This document shows positions 45,913-54,869 of a stretch of DNA of 64,000 nt, piece after piece (positions within the stretch are counted from its first letter, which is position 1; every line of letters starts with the position of its first letter). The notes beneath the pieces were generated by a model that saw nothing but the letters and a program-made list of their open reading frames with translations, ran no database searches and had not been told where the DNA came from. The position numbers were made by a program, and so were the translations under genes. The DNA is from Lysobacterales bacterium 66-474 (GTDB lineage Bacteria; Pseudomonadota; Gammaproteobacteria; Xanthomonadales; Rhodanobacteraceae), in NCBI GenBank assembly GCA_001899805.1, contig MKWP01000015.1, positions 372,001-436,000 on the forward strand, read 5' to 3'.

Positions 45913-46293
45913 TTACTTCACGCGCGATTCCGCATCCTTGCCACGTGCGGCGAGATCCTCGGTGATGCGGGCCGCCTTGCCTTCCAGGCCGCGCAGGTAG
46001 TACAGCTTGGCGCCGCGCACCTTGCCGTGGCGCTTGACTTCGATCGAATCGATGGCCGGGCTGTAGGCCTGGAACACGCGCTCGACGCCGGTGCCGTGCG
46101 ACATCTTGCGCACGGTGAAGGCCGAATGCAGGCCGCGATTGCGGCGCGCGATGACCACGCCCTCGAACGCCTGCACGCGCTCGCGGTTGCCTTCCTTCAC
46201 CTTGACGTTGACGACCACGGTGTCGCCCGCGGCGAACGGCGGAAGTTCCCGGGCCATCTGCGCGGATTCGAATTGTTCAATGATCTTGTTCAT
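45913..46293 (-). CDS. rplS: Ribosomal protein bL19
   Basis: bL19 sits at the interface of the ribosomal subunits. The 126-residue product shows [16 protein letters not shown] and [31 protein letters not shown], and [12 protein letters not shown], the whole-length family pattern. Its start overlaps the end of trmD by 17 bases, so translation is coupled. It is the last gene of the conserved operon before the terminator. Confidence 0.98.
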   Translation of the reverse strand: MNKIIEQFESAQMARELPPFAAGDTVVVNVKVKEGNRERVQAFEGVVIARRNRGLHSAFTVRKMSHGTGVERVFQAYSPAIDSIEVKRHGKVRGAKLYYLRGLEGKAARITEDLAARGKDAESRVK

Positions 46294-47038
46294 GGGTGTT
46301 GCCCTTGTGTTCCCGTTTGAATTCTTCCAGCAAGCGTTGGTCGTTTTCGCCCAACGTCAGGTTTTCCAGCAGCTCCGGCCGCCGCAGCCAGGTGCGGCCC
46401 AGCGACTGCATCCGGCGCCAGCGATTGATCGCCGCATGGTCGCCCGACAACAACACCGCCGGCACCTCGCCCCATTCATGGCTGACCGGCCGCGTGTAGT
46501 GCGGGCAATCCAGCAGGCCGTCCGAAAACGAATCCTGCAGCGCGGATTGCGCATCACCCAACGCGCCTTCCTGCAACCTGCCGATCGCGTCGATCAACAC
46601 CGCGGCGGCGAGTTCACCACCCGACAGCACGTAATCGCCGATCGACAGTTCCTCGTCGACCTCGTGTTCGATCAGGCGCTCGTCGATCCCTTCGTAGCGC
46701 CCGCACAGCAGGATCATCCTCGGCAATCCCGCCAGTTCCTGCACTTTTTCCTGCGTGAGCCGCTGTCCCTGCGGACTCAGGTAAATCACCGGCGCCGTGC
46801 CTGCCACCGCTTGCCGCGCCGCCGCCAACGTTTTCCGCAGCGGCTCGATCAGCATCACCATGCCGGGACCGCCGCCGCAAACGCTGTCATCGACCCGGCG
46901 ATACCCGCCTGTGGCATGGTCGCGTGGATTCCACGCTTCCACTTCCAGCAGGCCGCGCTCGACCGCCCGGCCGATCACCCCGAAACGGGCGCATTGCTGC
47001 ACGAAATCGGGAAACAGCGTGACGACGTCGATGCGCAT
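46277..47038 (-). CDS. trmD: tRNA (guanine-N1)-methyltransferase
   Basis: TrmD methylates G37 in tRNAs reading CNN codons and prevents frameshifting. The 253-residue product has the SPOUT knot motifs [16 protein letters not shown] and [14 protein letters not shown], plus [19 protein letters not shown]. Start [12 protein letters not shown] is the family start, one base after the rimM stop. The extended in-frame start upstream overlaps rimM and is rejected. Confidence 0.97.
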   Translation of the reverse strand: MRIDVVTLFPDFVQQCARFGVIGRAVERGLLEVEAWNPRDHATGGYRRVDDSVCGGGPGMVMLIEPLRKTLAAARQAVAGTAPVIYLSPQGQRLTQEKVQELAGLPRMILLCGRYEGIDERLIEHEVDEELSIGDYVLSGGELAAAVLIDAIGRLQEGALGDAQSALQDSFSDGLLDCPHYTRPVSHEWGEVPAVLLSGDHAAINRWRRMQSLGRTWLRRPELLENLTLGENDQRLLEEFKREHKGNTHEQDH

Positions 47039-47039
47039 C

Positions 47040-47555
47040 TCAATCGTCTTTATGCCAGTCGACGACGATGCGTCCGGCATCGAGGTCAACCGATTTCACG
47101 TAAACATCCACCACGTACGGAATCAGGCGTTCGCGTCCGGCTGCGTCGCGCGTCATCATCACATCGTGCGCGCCGTTGTCGAACAGGTGGCTGACGCGGC
47201 CCAAATCGTCGCCCGCCTCGTTCACCACCTGCAGCCCTTCCAGGTCCGTCTGGTAGAACTCGCCCGGTTCCAGCTCGGGCAATGCCTTGCGGGGAACCCA
47301 GATGCGCGCACCGATCATGCTGGCCGCCGCATCACGATCCGCCACACTAGGCAATGTGGCCACGATGCCCTTGCCCTGCGCGTGTCCCTGCGCTTCCGCG
47401 ATTTCCTCGAAACGCTCGGGCTCGCGTTCCAGCAGCCAGGGCTTGTACCCGAAGATCGCCAACCGCGGTTCGGTGAACGATTCCAGCTTCACCGCCCCGC
47501 GCACACCATGCACACCCACGATGCGTCCGAGCAGCACCCGCCGCCCGCCGTTCAT
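47040..47555 (-). CDS. rimM: 16S rRNA processing protein RimM
   Basis: RimM helps 30S head maturation by binding uS19. The 171-residue product has the N-terminal [24 protein letters not shown] beta-barrel and the C-terminal PRC-barrel with [13 protein letters not shown] and [24 protein letters not shown]. It starts four bases after the rpsP stop. Confidence 0.96.
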   Translation of the reverse strand: MNGGRRVLLGRIVGVHGVRGAVKLESFTEPRLAIFGYKPWLLEREPERFEEIAEAQGHAQGKGIVATLPSVADRDAAASMIGARIWVPRKALPELEPGEFYQTDLEGLQVVNEAGDDLGRVSHLFDNGAHDVMMTRDAAGRERLIPYVVDVYVKSVDLDAGRIVVDWHKDD

Positions 47556-47559
47556 CGCG

Positions 47560-47820
47560 TCAAGCAGCTTGCGCCTGCTTGCCGGCTTCCTTCGCCAGCG
47601 CGGCGACCTTGTCCGAGCACTGCGCGCCCTTGGCCACCCACGCGTTCAGCTTCTCGACATCCAGCACCAAGCGCTTGTCGGTCGTACCGGCGGCACCCGG
47701 ATTGAAGTAACCCAGACGCTCGATGTTGCGGCCATCGCGGGCACTGCGCTGGTCGGTCACCACCACGTGGTAGAACGGCCGGCCCTTGGCGCCTGCGCGC
47801 GAAAGACGAATACGTACCAT
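47560..47820 (-). CDS. rpsP: Ribosomal protein bS16
   Basis: bS16 is a 30S assembly protein. The 86-residue product begins [30 protein letters not shown] and contains [11 protein letters not shown], diagnostic of the family. An upstream in-frame extension exists but MVRIRL is the universal start. It is the first gene of the operon; the 112-base gap to ffh must hold the promoter. Confidence 0.98.
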   Translation of the reverse strand: MVRIRLSRAGAKGRPFYHVVVTDQRSARDGRNIERLGYFNPGAAGTTDKRLVLDVEKLNAWVAKGAQCSDKVAALAKEAGKQAQAA

Positions 47821-47932
47821 GACTCTTGACTCCAAAGGATCGGTTGCGGCCTTGTGATCGGAACGACCATGGGCGCGGAAACCGGGCATTGTAACGGACT
47901 TTCCCCGGATTTTCAGCAGGTTTTGGCAACAG

Positions 47933-49303
47933 TCAGCGTGGCGGCATGCCGCGCCCACCCATCCCCTTCATCGCGCCGCCCATCTGCCGCATCAGCCCCT
48001 TCATGCCGCCGCGGGCGAACTTGCCCATCATCTTTTCCATCTGCGTGTACTGCTTCAGCAGGCGATTGACGTCGGCCGGCTGGGTACCGGAACCGCGCGC
48101 GACGCGCGCGCGCCGCGAACCGTTCAGCAGATCGGGGTGGCGACGCTCCTTTTTCGTCATCGAACCGATGATCGCGATCATCCGCTGCACTTCCTTGTCG
48201 TTGACCTGCGACTTCACCTTGTCGGGCAGCGACGACACGCCCGGAAGTTTTTCCATCAGGCCGGCCAGGCCGCCCATGTTGAGCATCTGGTCGAGCTGGT
48301 CCTTCATGTCGTTCAAGTCGAAGCGCTTGCCCTTGGCGACTTTCGCCGCAAGTTTTGCGGCCTTGTCGGCGTCGGTCTTCTGCTGCACGTCCTCGATCAG
48401 CGACAACACGTCGCCCATGCCGAGGATGCGCGTCGCCATGCGGTCGGGATGGAACGGTTCCAGCGCATCGGGCTTCTCGCCCGCGCCGAGGAACTTGATC
48501 GGCCGGCCGGTGATGTAGCGCACCGACAGCGCCGCACCGCCGCGCGCATCGCCATCGACCTTGGTCAGGATCACACCGGTCAAAGGCAGCGCGTCGGCGA
48601 AATGCCTGGCGGTATTGGCGGCGTCCTGGCCGGTCATGGAATCGACCACGAACAGCGTTTCGACCGGATCCAGCGCTTCGTGCAACGCCTTGATCTCGGC
48701 CATCATGGCTTCGTCGATCGAGGTGCGGCCGGCGGTATCGACGATCAGCACGTCGGCGACTTCGCGCCTGGCGGCATCGACCGCGGCTTTGGCGATCGCC
48801 ACGGGTTTCTCGCCCACGTGCGACGGCACGAAGCCCGCGCCGACCTGCTGCGCCAGCGTGTGCAACTGCTCGATCGCGGCCGGGCGATACACGTCGGCCG
48901 ACACCACCATCACCTTCTTCTTGTGGTCGATGAGGTGTTTCGCGAGCTTCGCGACCGTGGTGGTCTTGCCCGCGCCCTGCAGGCCCGCCATCAGCACCAC
49001 CGCGGGCGGCGTCGCGGCCAGATGCAGCGACGCGTTCTGCGTGCCCATCACCGCGGTCAGCTCGTCGCGCACGACCTTGATCAGCGCCTGCCCCGGCGTC
49101 AGCGACTTCAATACCTCCTGCCCGACCGCACGTACCTTGATGCGCTCGATCAGCGCCTGCACCACCGGCAGCGCGACGTCGGCCTCCAGCAGCGCCACGC
49201 GCACCTCGCGCAGCGCCTCGCGGATGTTTTCCTCGGTCAGCCGTCCACGCCCGGTCAGGCGCTGGACGGTGGCGGAAAGGCGTTGGGTCAGGTTGTCGAA
49301 CAT
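47933..49303 (-). CDS. ffh: Signal recognition particle protein Ffh
   Basis: Ffh binds 4.5S RNA and signal sequences and carries nascent membrane proteins to FtsY. The 456-residue product has the N domain, the GTPase G domain ([39 protein letters not shown]) and the methionine-rich M domain ending with [17 protein letters not shown]. Start [10 protein letters not shown] is canonical. It lies upstream of the ribosomal operon on the same strand, a common arrangement. Confidence 0.98.
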   Translation of the reverse strand: MFDNLTQRLSATVQRLTGRGRLTEENIREALREVRVALLEADVALPVVQALIERIKVRAVGQEVLKSLTPGQALIKVVRDELTAVMGTQNASLHLAATPPAVVLMAGLQGAGKTTTVAKLAKHLIDHKKKVMVVSADVYRPAAIEQLHTLAQQVGAGFVPSHVGEKPVAIAKAAVDAARREVADVLIVDTAGRTSIDEAMMAEIKALHEALDPVETLFVVDSMTGQDAANTARHFADALPLTGVILTKVDGDARGGAALSVRYITGRPIKFLGAGEKPDALEPFHPDRMATRILGMGDVLSLIEDVQQKTDADKAAKLAAKVAKGKRFDLNDMKDQLDQMLNMGGLAGLMEKLPGVSSLPDKVKSQVNDKEVQRMIAIIGSMTKKERRHPDLLNGSRRARVARGSGTQPADVNRLLKQYTQMEKMMGKFARGGMKGLMRQMGGAMKGMGGRGMPPR

Positions 49304-49436
49304 GGAGATGTGTGGAATCCGAAACCGCGCATTGTAGCGGGTCGCCATTCCGCGTCGGTCAACGCAACAATGTCGCTACCGAGTGGCGAACGTCGACGAA
49401 GCACGGAGAGTTGGCTGGACGCCGACAACGCGACGG

Positions 49437-49670
49437 TCAGGCACCGCGTTGCCCGCGCGCGCGCCACACCTGAAGCACGCCCAGCCCCAGGCAAACCACC
49501 GCCGGCCCGAACGTGAGGAAGAACAGAAGCCCCGGACCGATCGGGTTCGGATTCGGGTCCGGCCATAGCCCGATCGAGGCCAGCAGAATGATGCCCAAAA
49601 GCGGCGTCCAGCCGATCAAGGCGATGATCGCGCCGATCCTGAAAAGCCGGTTGCCCCAGTATTCCCGCAT
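49437..49670 (-). CDS. Small two-helix membrane protein, unknown
   Basis: This 77-residue protein has two hydrophobic segments, FRIGAIIALIGWTPLLGIILLASIGL and GLLFFLTFGPAVVCLGLGVLQVW, joined by a proline/asparagine loop (WPDPNPNPIGPG), and a basic tail. It looks like a small inner-membrane protein. No family is recognised. The start MREYWGNRLF was chosen as the closest ATG before the first helix. Confidence 0.6.
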   Translation of the reverse strand: MREYWGNRLFRIGAIIALIGWTPLLGIILLASIGLWPDPNPNPIGPGLLFFLTFGPAVVCLGLGVLQVWRARGQRGA

Positions 49671-49751
49671 TGACGTCCCCGCGACGGCCCTTGATGAATC
49701 GCAATCAATCATCCGTGCGCTTCAAGCTTGATGCAAGGAGGTTCGCGCGGT

Positions 49752-51260
49752 TCACCCCTGCTTCGCCGGCAGGATCTTCCAGTCGAAGTGGTAGTCCCAC
49801 TTGTCGTAGTAGAGGTTCCCGCCGTCCCACTCGACCTCGCCGCGTTGCGAATCGACGGTGTCGGAACGGAAGTGCCGTTTGGCCGGAACGAATTCCTGCG
49901 AGAAATCGTCATTGAAGGCGATGCGGTAGTTGTCGAGGCCGCCCAGGTAGAACCATTTCAGCGCCGGATCGTCGGTCGCCAACCGCCCGTAGGTGACGTC
50001 GACCGGCACCCACCCGTACGGTGCAAGGTAGATCTCGGCCCAGTCGTGGATGTCGTCGTACTTGCCATCCGTGAACGTCCAGCCCGATTGCCAGCGCGCC
50101 GGAATCCCGTTCATGCGCATCAGGGTGATCAGCAGCAGGGTCTGCTCGCCGCAGTCGCCGTGTCCGGCGTGCAGCGTGTAGGCGCTGATGTCGGGAATGG
50201 TGGAGTATTCGCGTGCGCCGGCCCACGGAACCGCATCCACCGCCGCGTAGATGCGCTGCGCGATTTCGTAGGGATTCGTCGCGTCGCCCACGACTTGTCT
50301 GGAGAATACGTGCAACGGCTCGGTGAACACGACGTGCGGCGCGCGCTCGGCCACGTACGGCGCGAGTTCCGGCGTAATTTGCTCCGGCTGCACCTTGGCG
50401 GGATCGATCGCGTGGTACTGCGCGTACAGGGTGACCTCGTAGGTGACCTTGAACACCGTCGGCTTGCCGGCCTGCGCGGTTTGTTCCAGATACACGGTGC
50501 GTTGCAGTGCCGATTCAGGCGCGATGCGATGCGCGGACGGCCGGCTGGAAAGAAAGCTGATGTCTTCCTGCTGGCCCTTGTCGGCACGCGGATACGGAAT
50601 CCATGCACGCACCGTCTTGCCCGCGGGCACGGCGTCGGCATCGACCGTCAACGTCTGGGTGACCTGCACGCGCTTGGGCAACACGCTGGTCTTGCCCGTG
50701 GCTTTCGCCTGCGCGATCACCTTGCGATCGAAGTCGATGTAATTGTCATTGACCTGTTTCGGCAGACCGCTGGTCACGAATGGCGTGCCGCCCTTCTGCC
50801 TCGCCGTCGCTTCGGCGCTCAGGTGGAACAGGTTGGCCGGCGCACGGTTGAAGTACATCCGATTGCCATCGATGTCCATGTGCTCGAACAGGCCGTGCGC
50901 GTCCCAGCGTGCGAAATCCGCGTCGCTGAGGTCGGGGATCTGCTTGCGCAGCTTTTGCTTCACCTGATCGGCGGTCAGGCTGAAGTCCAACCGCATGCGT
51001 TGCATCCGTTCGCGCTGGAAATCAAGGGCGCGCCGCGCATCCGGCGACAAACCAGATTCCTTCAGCGCCGCATCGATGCGGGCATCGGCGGCCTGGAACT
51101 GCCCGGCCGTGACCAGTTCGACCACGGCGCTCAAATCGCGATTGCCCGGATCAACGGGCGGAATGCCGGAAGCCGCAGCCGCAAGCGGCAACACGATCGA
51201 CAGCATCGTCGTCAGGATCAACGCACTCCAGCGCGGGCAACGCGACGCGGACGCTTTCAT
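49752..51260 (-). CDS. Exported transglutaminase-like protein
   Basis: This 502-residue protein has a signal peptide (SALILTTMLSIVLPLAAAASG) and a transglutaminase/cysteine-peptidase core with the triad Cys370 in GDCGEQTLLL, the histidine in DDIHDWAEIYL and the aspartate in PVDVTYGRL. The N-terminal half is an alpha-helical region (SPDARRALDFQRERMQRMRLDF) and a beta-rich domain. Bacterial members usually hydrolyse or transfer peptide bonds in the envelope. The ATG overlaps the stop of the M61 peptidase gene as ATGA, so both are made together. Confidence 0.85.
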   Translation of the reverse strand: MKASASRCPRWSALILTTMLSIVLPLAAAASGIPPVDPGNRDLSAVVELVTAGQFQAADARIDAALKESGLSPDARRALDFQRERMQRMRLDFSLTADQVKQKLRKQIPDLSDADFARWDAHGLFEHMDIDGNRMYFNRAPANLFHLSAEATARQKGGTPFVTSGLPKQVNDNYIDFDRKVIAQAKATGKTSVLPKRVQVTQTLTVDADAVPAGKTVRAWIPYPRADKGQQEDISFLSSRPSAHRIAPESALQRTVYLEQTAQAGKPTVFKVTYEVTLYAQYHAIDPAKVQPEQITPELAPYVAERAPHVVFTEPLHVFSRQVVGDATNPYEIAQRIYAAVDAVPWAGAREYSTIPDISAYTLHAGHGDCGEQTLLLITLMRMNGIPARWQSGWTFTDGKYDDIHDWAEIYLAPYGWVPVDVTYGRLATDDPALKWFYLGGLDNYRIAFNDDFSQEFVPAKRHFRSDTVDSQRGEVEWDGGNLYYDKWDYHFDWKILPAKQG

Positions 51261-53143
51261 GAGCCGCGCCCCACGGACTTCGGTGCGAGCAACTGCTTCA
51301 GGTAATCCGGTTTGCCTTGTTCCCGGACGAGATGCGGATACTTCAGGCCACCGTCGTAATGCACCGTGTAGGTTGCGATGGCACCATCGTTGCGTGCCTG
51401 GATCTGCAACGGCTGCTTGCTTTTCTGGGCCGCGGCGATCGCATCGTGCAGCGCCTGCGCGCTCCAGGCGTGTCCGTCGACGGAAACCAGCTGCATGCCG
51501 GGCGCCAATCCGGCCTTGAACGCCGGGCCTTGCCACAACACGTCCTTGACCCTTCCGTCGGTGCCCAGGAACAGGCCGGCGGAAAACATCGCATTGATGC
51601 CGTGGCCTTCCAGTTCACCCATCCCGACGTTTTCCAGCGCGCTTTGGTAAACCGACGGCTTGTCGGTGTAAACCAGTTTCCAGCCGCTGGCCGCAATGCC
51701 GGACAGCAGCGGCACCTGGTCGCCGATGCCATCCACCCACGCGTGCAGGAACGTCGCCCAGTCCGAGGGTTGGACCTTGTCGAGCGCCTTCACGACATCA
51801 TCGAAGTCGTAGGTGTGGGTGACATAACTGCCGTTGTCGACGCCGAAAAACGCGCGTGCGAAGTCATCGATGCTGCGCTGGTCATGGCTGAGACCACGAA
51901 TCTTCATGTCCACCGCCAGCCACAGCAATTCGCCTTCGCGGTAGAAATCGTTCTGGCGACGCCAGTTCGCCCACGCTTGCGGTGCGGAATAATCCACCGC
52001 GATGGTGGTGTCGACAAGCGGGCGCCACGCGCGGCCGGTGCGGTGCGCCATCGCGGCGGCGCGATACGCCAGCACATCGCGCCAGGTTCCCGGCGACCAC
52101 AAGCCACTGCGCGCGGCGAGCGTATCGCCGAGGTAAACGGTCAGGCCTTCGTACACCCACAGCAGTTTCGGCTTTTCCGGCTGCTCGAAATCGGGCTGCC
52201 ACAACCCCTTCGGCCGCATGAACTTGCCATTCCACGAATGCGTGTATTCGTGCGGCAGCAGCGAACCATCGAGCATGAAGTGGTCGGGGTCCGCGAACAT
52301 CCTGGAGCCGCTGCGCGCCTTGTCGTCGCTCGACTGATGGTGCTCCAGGCCACCCTTGGCGGTGTGGTCGCTCAGGGTCAGCAGCAGGTGGTAGCTGTCG
52401 TAATGGTGCGAGTGGAACAGCGCCTGCGCCTGTTCGATCAGGTGATGGAAGCCCGCACTCTGCTGGTCGGAGATCGCGATCGCCGCGGCGTTGTCGCCGA
52501 CCATGTCGAGGTAACGATGCACCGATGAGCCCTTCGGTGTCAGGTCGATCTCGCGGAAAAACCTGCCCGCGATCACCGGCGAATCGACCAGCGTGTTGAA
52601 CGGCACCGGCTTGAACGTGATCCGCTTGCCGTCGCGCTTGTCGGTCTGCAACGCGCTGCCATAGCCCCAATCGGCCGGAATCTCCAGCGACGGCCGGAAC
52701 ATCTGGTCCTTGGTGGGATAACCCGCGCGATACAGCGAAACATGGTCCCAGGTGAGGTCGATGAGGTTGTTGGTCACTCGATCGTTCGAGGGAAACTGGA
52801 AACTGATGTCGAGCTGATGCACGCCCGCGGGCACGTTCAGATGGAACGTGAAGCGATCGAGTTCGTCGCGCTGCCATGCAACGCGCTGCCCATTGCCCGA
52901 AAACTCCAGACCCATGATGTCGCCGATGGGGCCGTCGGGCGAATGGTCGCCGGGAATCCATTTGGGGTAGTACAGCGTCAACGGCCCCGGCGCGACCGGC
53001 ATCACCTCGTGCACATACAGGAGTTTCTGGCCGGGATCGGGCAGGCTCACGGTCAGGGCGACCGGACCGGGCGCCTCCGCGGCGAGGCACGACACCGACG
53101 CGACCAGCGCGAATGCGCAAACAAGCCATGACAACCGATTCAT
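51257..53143 (-). CDS. Exported M61 glycyl aminopeptidase with PDZ domain
   Basis: This 628-residue zinc aminopeptidase of family M61 prefers N-terminal glycine or alanine in known relatives. A signal peptide (LVCAFALVASVSCLAA) precedes a beta-sandwich domain. The thermolysin-like domain has HEYTH (298-302) and the third ligand in VYEGLTVYLGD. A PDZ domain lies at about 520-600 (GTDGRVKDVLWQGPAFKAGLAPGMQLVSVDGHAWS). Start MNRLSWLV fits the signal peptide; upstream frame runs into repeat sequence. Confidence 0.92.
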   Translation of the reverse strand: MNRLSWLVCAFALVASVSCLAAEAPGPVALTVSLPDPGQKLLYVHEVMPVAPGPLTLYYPKWIPGDHSPDGPIGDIMGLEFSGNGQRVAWQRDELDRFTFHLNVPAGVHQLDISFQFPSNDRVTNNLIDLTWDHVSLYRAGYPTKDQMFRPSLEIPADWGYGSALQTDKRDGKRITFKPVPFNTLVDSPVIAGRFFREIDLTPKGSSVHRYLDMVGDNAAAIAISDQQSAGFHHLIEQAQALFHSHHYDSYHLLLTLSDHTAKGGLEHHQSSDDKARSGSRMFADPDHFMLDGSLLPHEYTHSWNGKFMRPKGLWQPDFEQPEKPKLLWVYEGLTVYLGDTLAARSGLWSPGTWRDVLAYRAAAMAHRTGRAWRPLVDTTIAVDYSAPQAWANWRRQNDFYREGELLWLAVDMKIRGLSHDQRSIDDFARAFFGVDNGSYVTHTYDFDDVVKALDKVQPSDWATFLHAWVDGIGDQVPLLSGIAASGWKLVYTDKPSVYQSALENVGMGELEGHGINAMFSAGLFLGTDGRVKDVLWQGPAFKAGLAPGMQLVSVDGHAWSAQALHDAIAAAQKSKQPLQIQARNDGAIATYTVHYDGGLKYPHLVREQGKPDYLKQLLAPKSVGRGS

Positions 53144-53185
53144 GATTCCCTCCAGAACGCCAACCTCAACGTCAAAATCTTTTGT

Positions 53186-53263
53186 CCGCAAAGAACGCGA
53201 AAGCCGCGAAATAAAAGCACGTGAAATTTTTGCTTCTCTTCGCGTTCCTGGCGTTCTTCGCGG
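53186..53263. repeat. Imperfect palindromic repeat upstream of the M61 gene
   Basis: CCGCAAAGAACGC (53186-53198) and GCGTTCTTCGCGG (53251-53263) pair in 12 of 13 bases around an A/T-richer centre. It is the only notable sequence in the 148 bases between the permease stop and the M61 start; the promoter for M61 must lie in or beside it. Confidence 0.55.
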
Positions 53264-53291
53264 AAAAATTGTTCTTGCTTCGACGTGCGCG

Positions 53292-54629
53292 TCACGCCGC
53301 CCGCGCGCGCCGTTGCCAACGCATCCACAGGTAATACAGCGGCAAGCCCACCAAAGTGACCAGGATGCTGGCGATGGTGGACAGGAACTGCGCGTACAGC
53401 GCGTTGGCGACCACCGCAAAGGTCGCCAGCACGAACAGCGCCGGCACGACGGGATAACCGAGCACGCGGTATTGGCGCGGGAAATCCGGCCGTTTCCTGC
53501 GCAGGATGAAGACGCCGATCGCACACAGTGCCAGGAACGGCCATACGCCGAGCACGTAACCTTCGGCGAGCTGCATGAAATCGCGCATCAACACGTAGAT
53601 CACCGCGATCACGACGATGAACGCGATCGCGACGTAGGGTGTTTCGTACTTCGGATGCACCTTGCCCACGGTGCGGAAAAACAAGCCGTCTTCCGCCATC
53701 GCGAAGAACACCCGCGGGCTGGAAAGAATGCTGCCGTTCAAGGTGCCGAACACCGACAGCATCACCAGCGCGCCGATCAACGAAGCGCCGGCGCGCCCCA
53801 TCACCGCGGTGGCGGCATCGGTGGCGACGGATTTCGAGGCGGCAAGTTGCGGCACCGAGAGGGCGCGCAGGTACGCGGTATTGATCAGCAGGTACACGAC
53901 CAGCACCACCAGCACGCCGCCGATCAGCGCCAGCGGCAGGTTGCGCTGCGGATCCTTGACCTCGCCGGACATGGTGGTCAGGTTTTGCCAGCCATCGTAC
54001 GCCCACAACGCCGCGATCAGGCCGATGCCGATGCCCGACCATTTCGCCGCGCCCATGGGTTCCGCGTTCAGCGGGTTGGCCTCGCCACCCGGCGCGAGGA
54101 AAAAGATCGCCGTGGACAACCCCACGATCGCCAGCACCTTGGCGATCGTCGAAACGTTCTGGATCGCCGCGCCCAGTTTCACCGAACGCACGTTGGCGAT
54201 CGCAACCAGGATGATCAGCACCGCCGCGATCACATGCTGGACCGGCACCGGAATCGGCACGAAGAAGCCCAGGTATTCGGCGAACATCAGGCTTTGCGCC
54301 GCCCACGAAAAGGGCGTGGTCAACAACCACATCCAGCCGAACAGGAACGCGAGCGGACGCCCGTAGGCCTCGCGCAGGTAAACGTATGGACCACCGGCCG
54401 CGGGATACATCGCCGCGAGTTCGGCGATCGACAACGCACCGAACAGCGCGACGATGCCGCCCAGTATCCACACCAGCGCGATGCCGGTGAGATTGCCGGT
54501 ATCCGCGGCGATGCCCGAAGGCACGCGGAAGATGCCGCTGCCGATGATCACCCCCACCACCACCGCCATGCCGGTGACGAGGCCCAGTTTGCGCGGCAGT
54601 TCGCGCGGAGGCGATGATGTCGTGTTCAT
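53292..54629 (-). CDS. APC-family amino acid permease
   Basis: This 445-residue inner-membrane permease has twelve predicted helices and APC/LAT signatures: KLGLVTGMAVVVGVIIGSGIFRVPS in helix 1, LGGIVALFGALSIAELAAMYPAAGGPYVYLREAYG, and WAYDGWQNLTTMSGEVKDPQRNLPLAL. Substrate is probably one or more amino acids. Start MNTTSSPPRELPRKL gives a short cytoplasmic tail. It is divergent from the N-acyl-D-amino-acid-deacylase-like gene and upstream of the peptidase pair, fitting amino-acid scavenging. Confidence 0.92.
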   Translation of the reverse strand: MNTTSSPPRELPRKLGLVTGMAVVVGVIIGSGIFRVPSGIAADTGNLTGIALVWILGGIVALFGALSIAELAAMYPAAGGPYVYLREAYGRPLAFLFGWMWLLTTPFSWAAQSLMFAEYLGFFVPIPVPVQHVIAAVLIILVAIANVRSVKLGAAIQNVSTIAKVLAIVGLSTAIFFLAPGGEANPLNAEPMGAAKWSGIGIGLIAALWAYDGWQNLTTMSGEVKDPQRNLPLALIGGVLVVLVVYLLINTAYLRALSVPQLAASKSVATDAATAVMGRAGASLIGALVMLSVFGTLNGSILSSPRVFFAMAEDGLFFRTVGKVHPKYETPYVAIAFIVVIAVIYVLMRDFMQLAEGYVLGVWPFLALCAIGVFILRRKRPDFPRQYRVLGYPVVPALFVLATFAVVANALYAQFLSTIASILVTLVGLPLYYLWMRWQRRARAA

Positions 54630-54776
54630 GGCCGTGGATCGTACATGCACGCAACGCCGGCGTAGCGGCGACACGGCCCGGTGCGGCGCGCGCGCATTGC
54701 TGCGTCCGCACATGCACGGCGCCCGCGCGGTTGGCGGGGTTCGGCCAGGTTGCATGCGTGAAGCAGGTCGCGGAAC

Positions 54777-54842
54777 CATAACCCGCAGCTATGCCGGATG
54801 CCCGTCTTTTCATTGGCGGATTCCGGTGCGCGGTGATTAGCT
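54777..54842 (+). promoter_or_regulatory. Shared promoter block, copy A (deacylase)
   Basis: CATAACCCGCAGCTATG (54777-54793) is an imperfect palindrome with the T-N11-A form bound by LysR-type regulators. Exactly 19 bases later comes TTGGCG (54813-54818), a fair -35 box, with a weak TTAGCT -10 region near 54837. The start codon follows 28 bases on. Copies B and C lie upstream of the two TonB receptors. Confidence 0.6.
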
Positions 54843-54869
54843 CGACATGGAGCCGTGGAGGGCCATCGA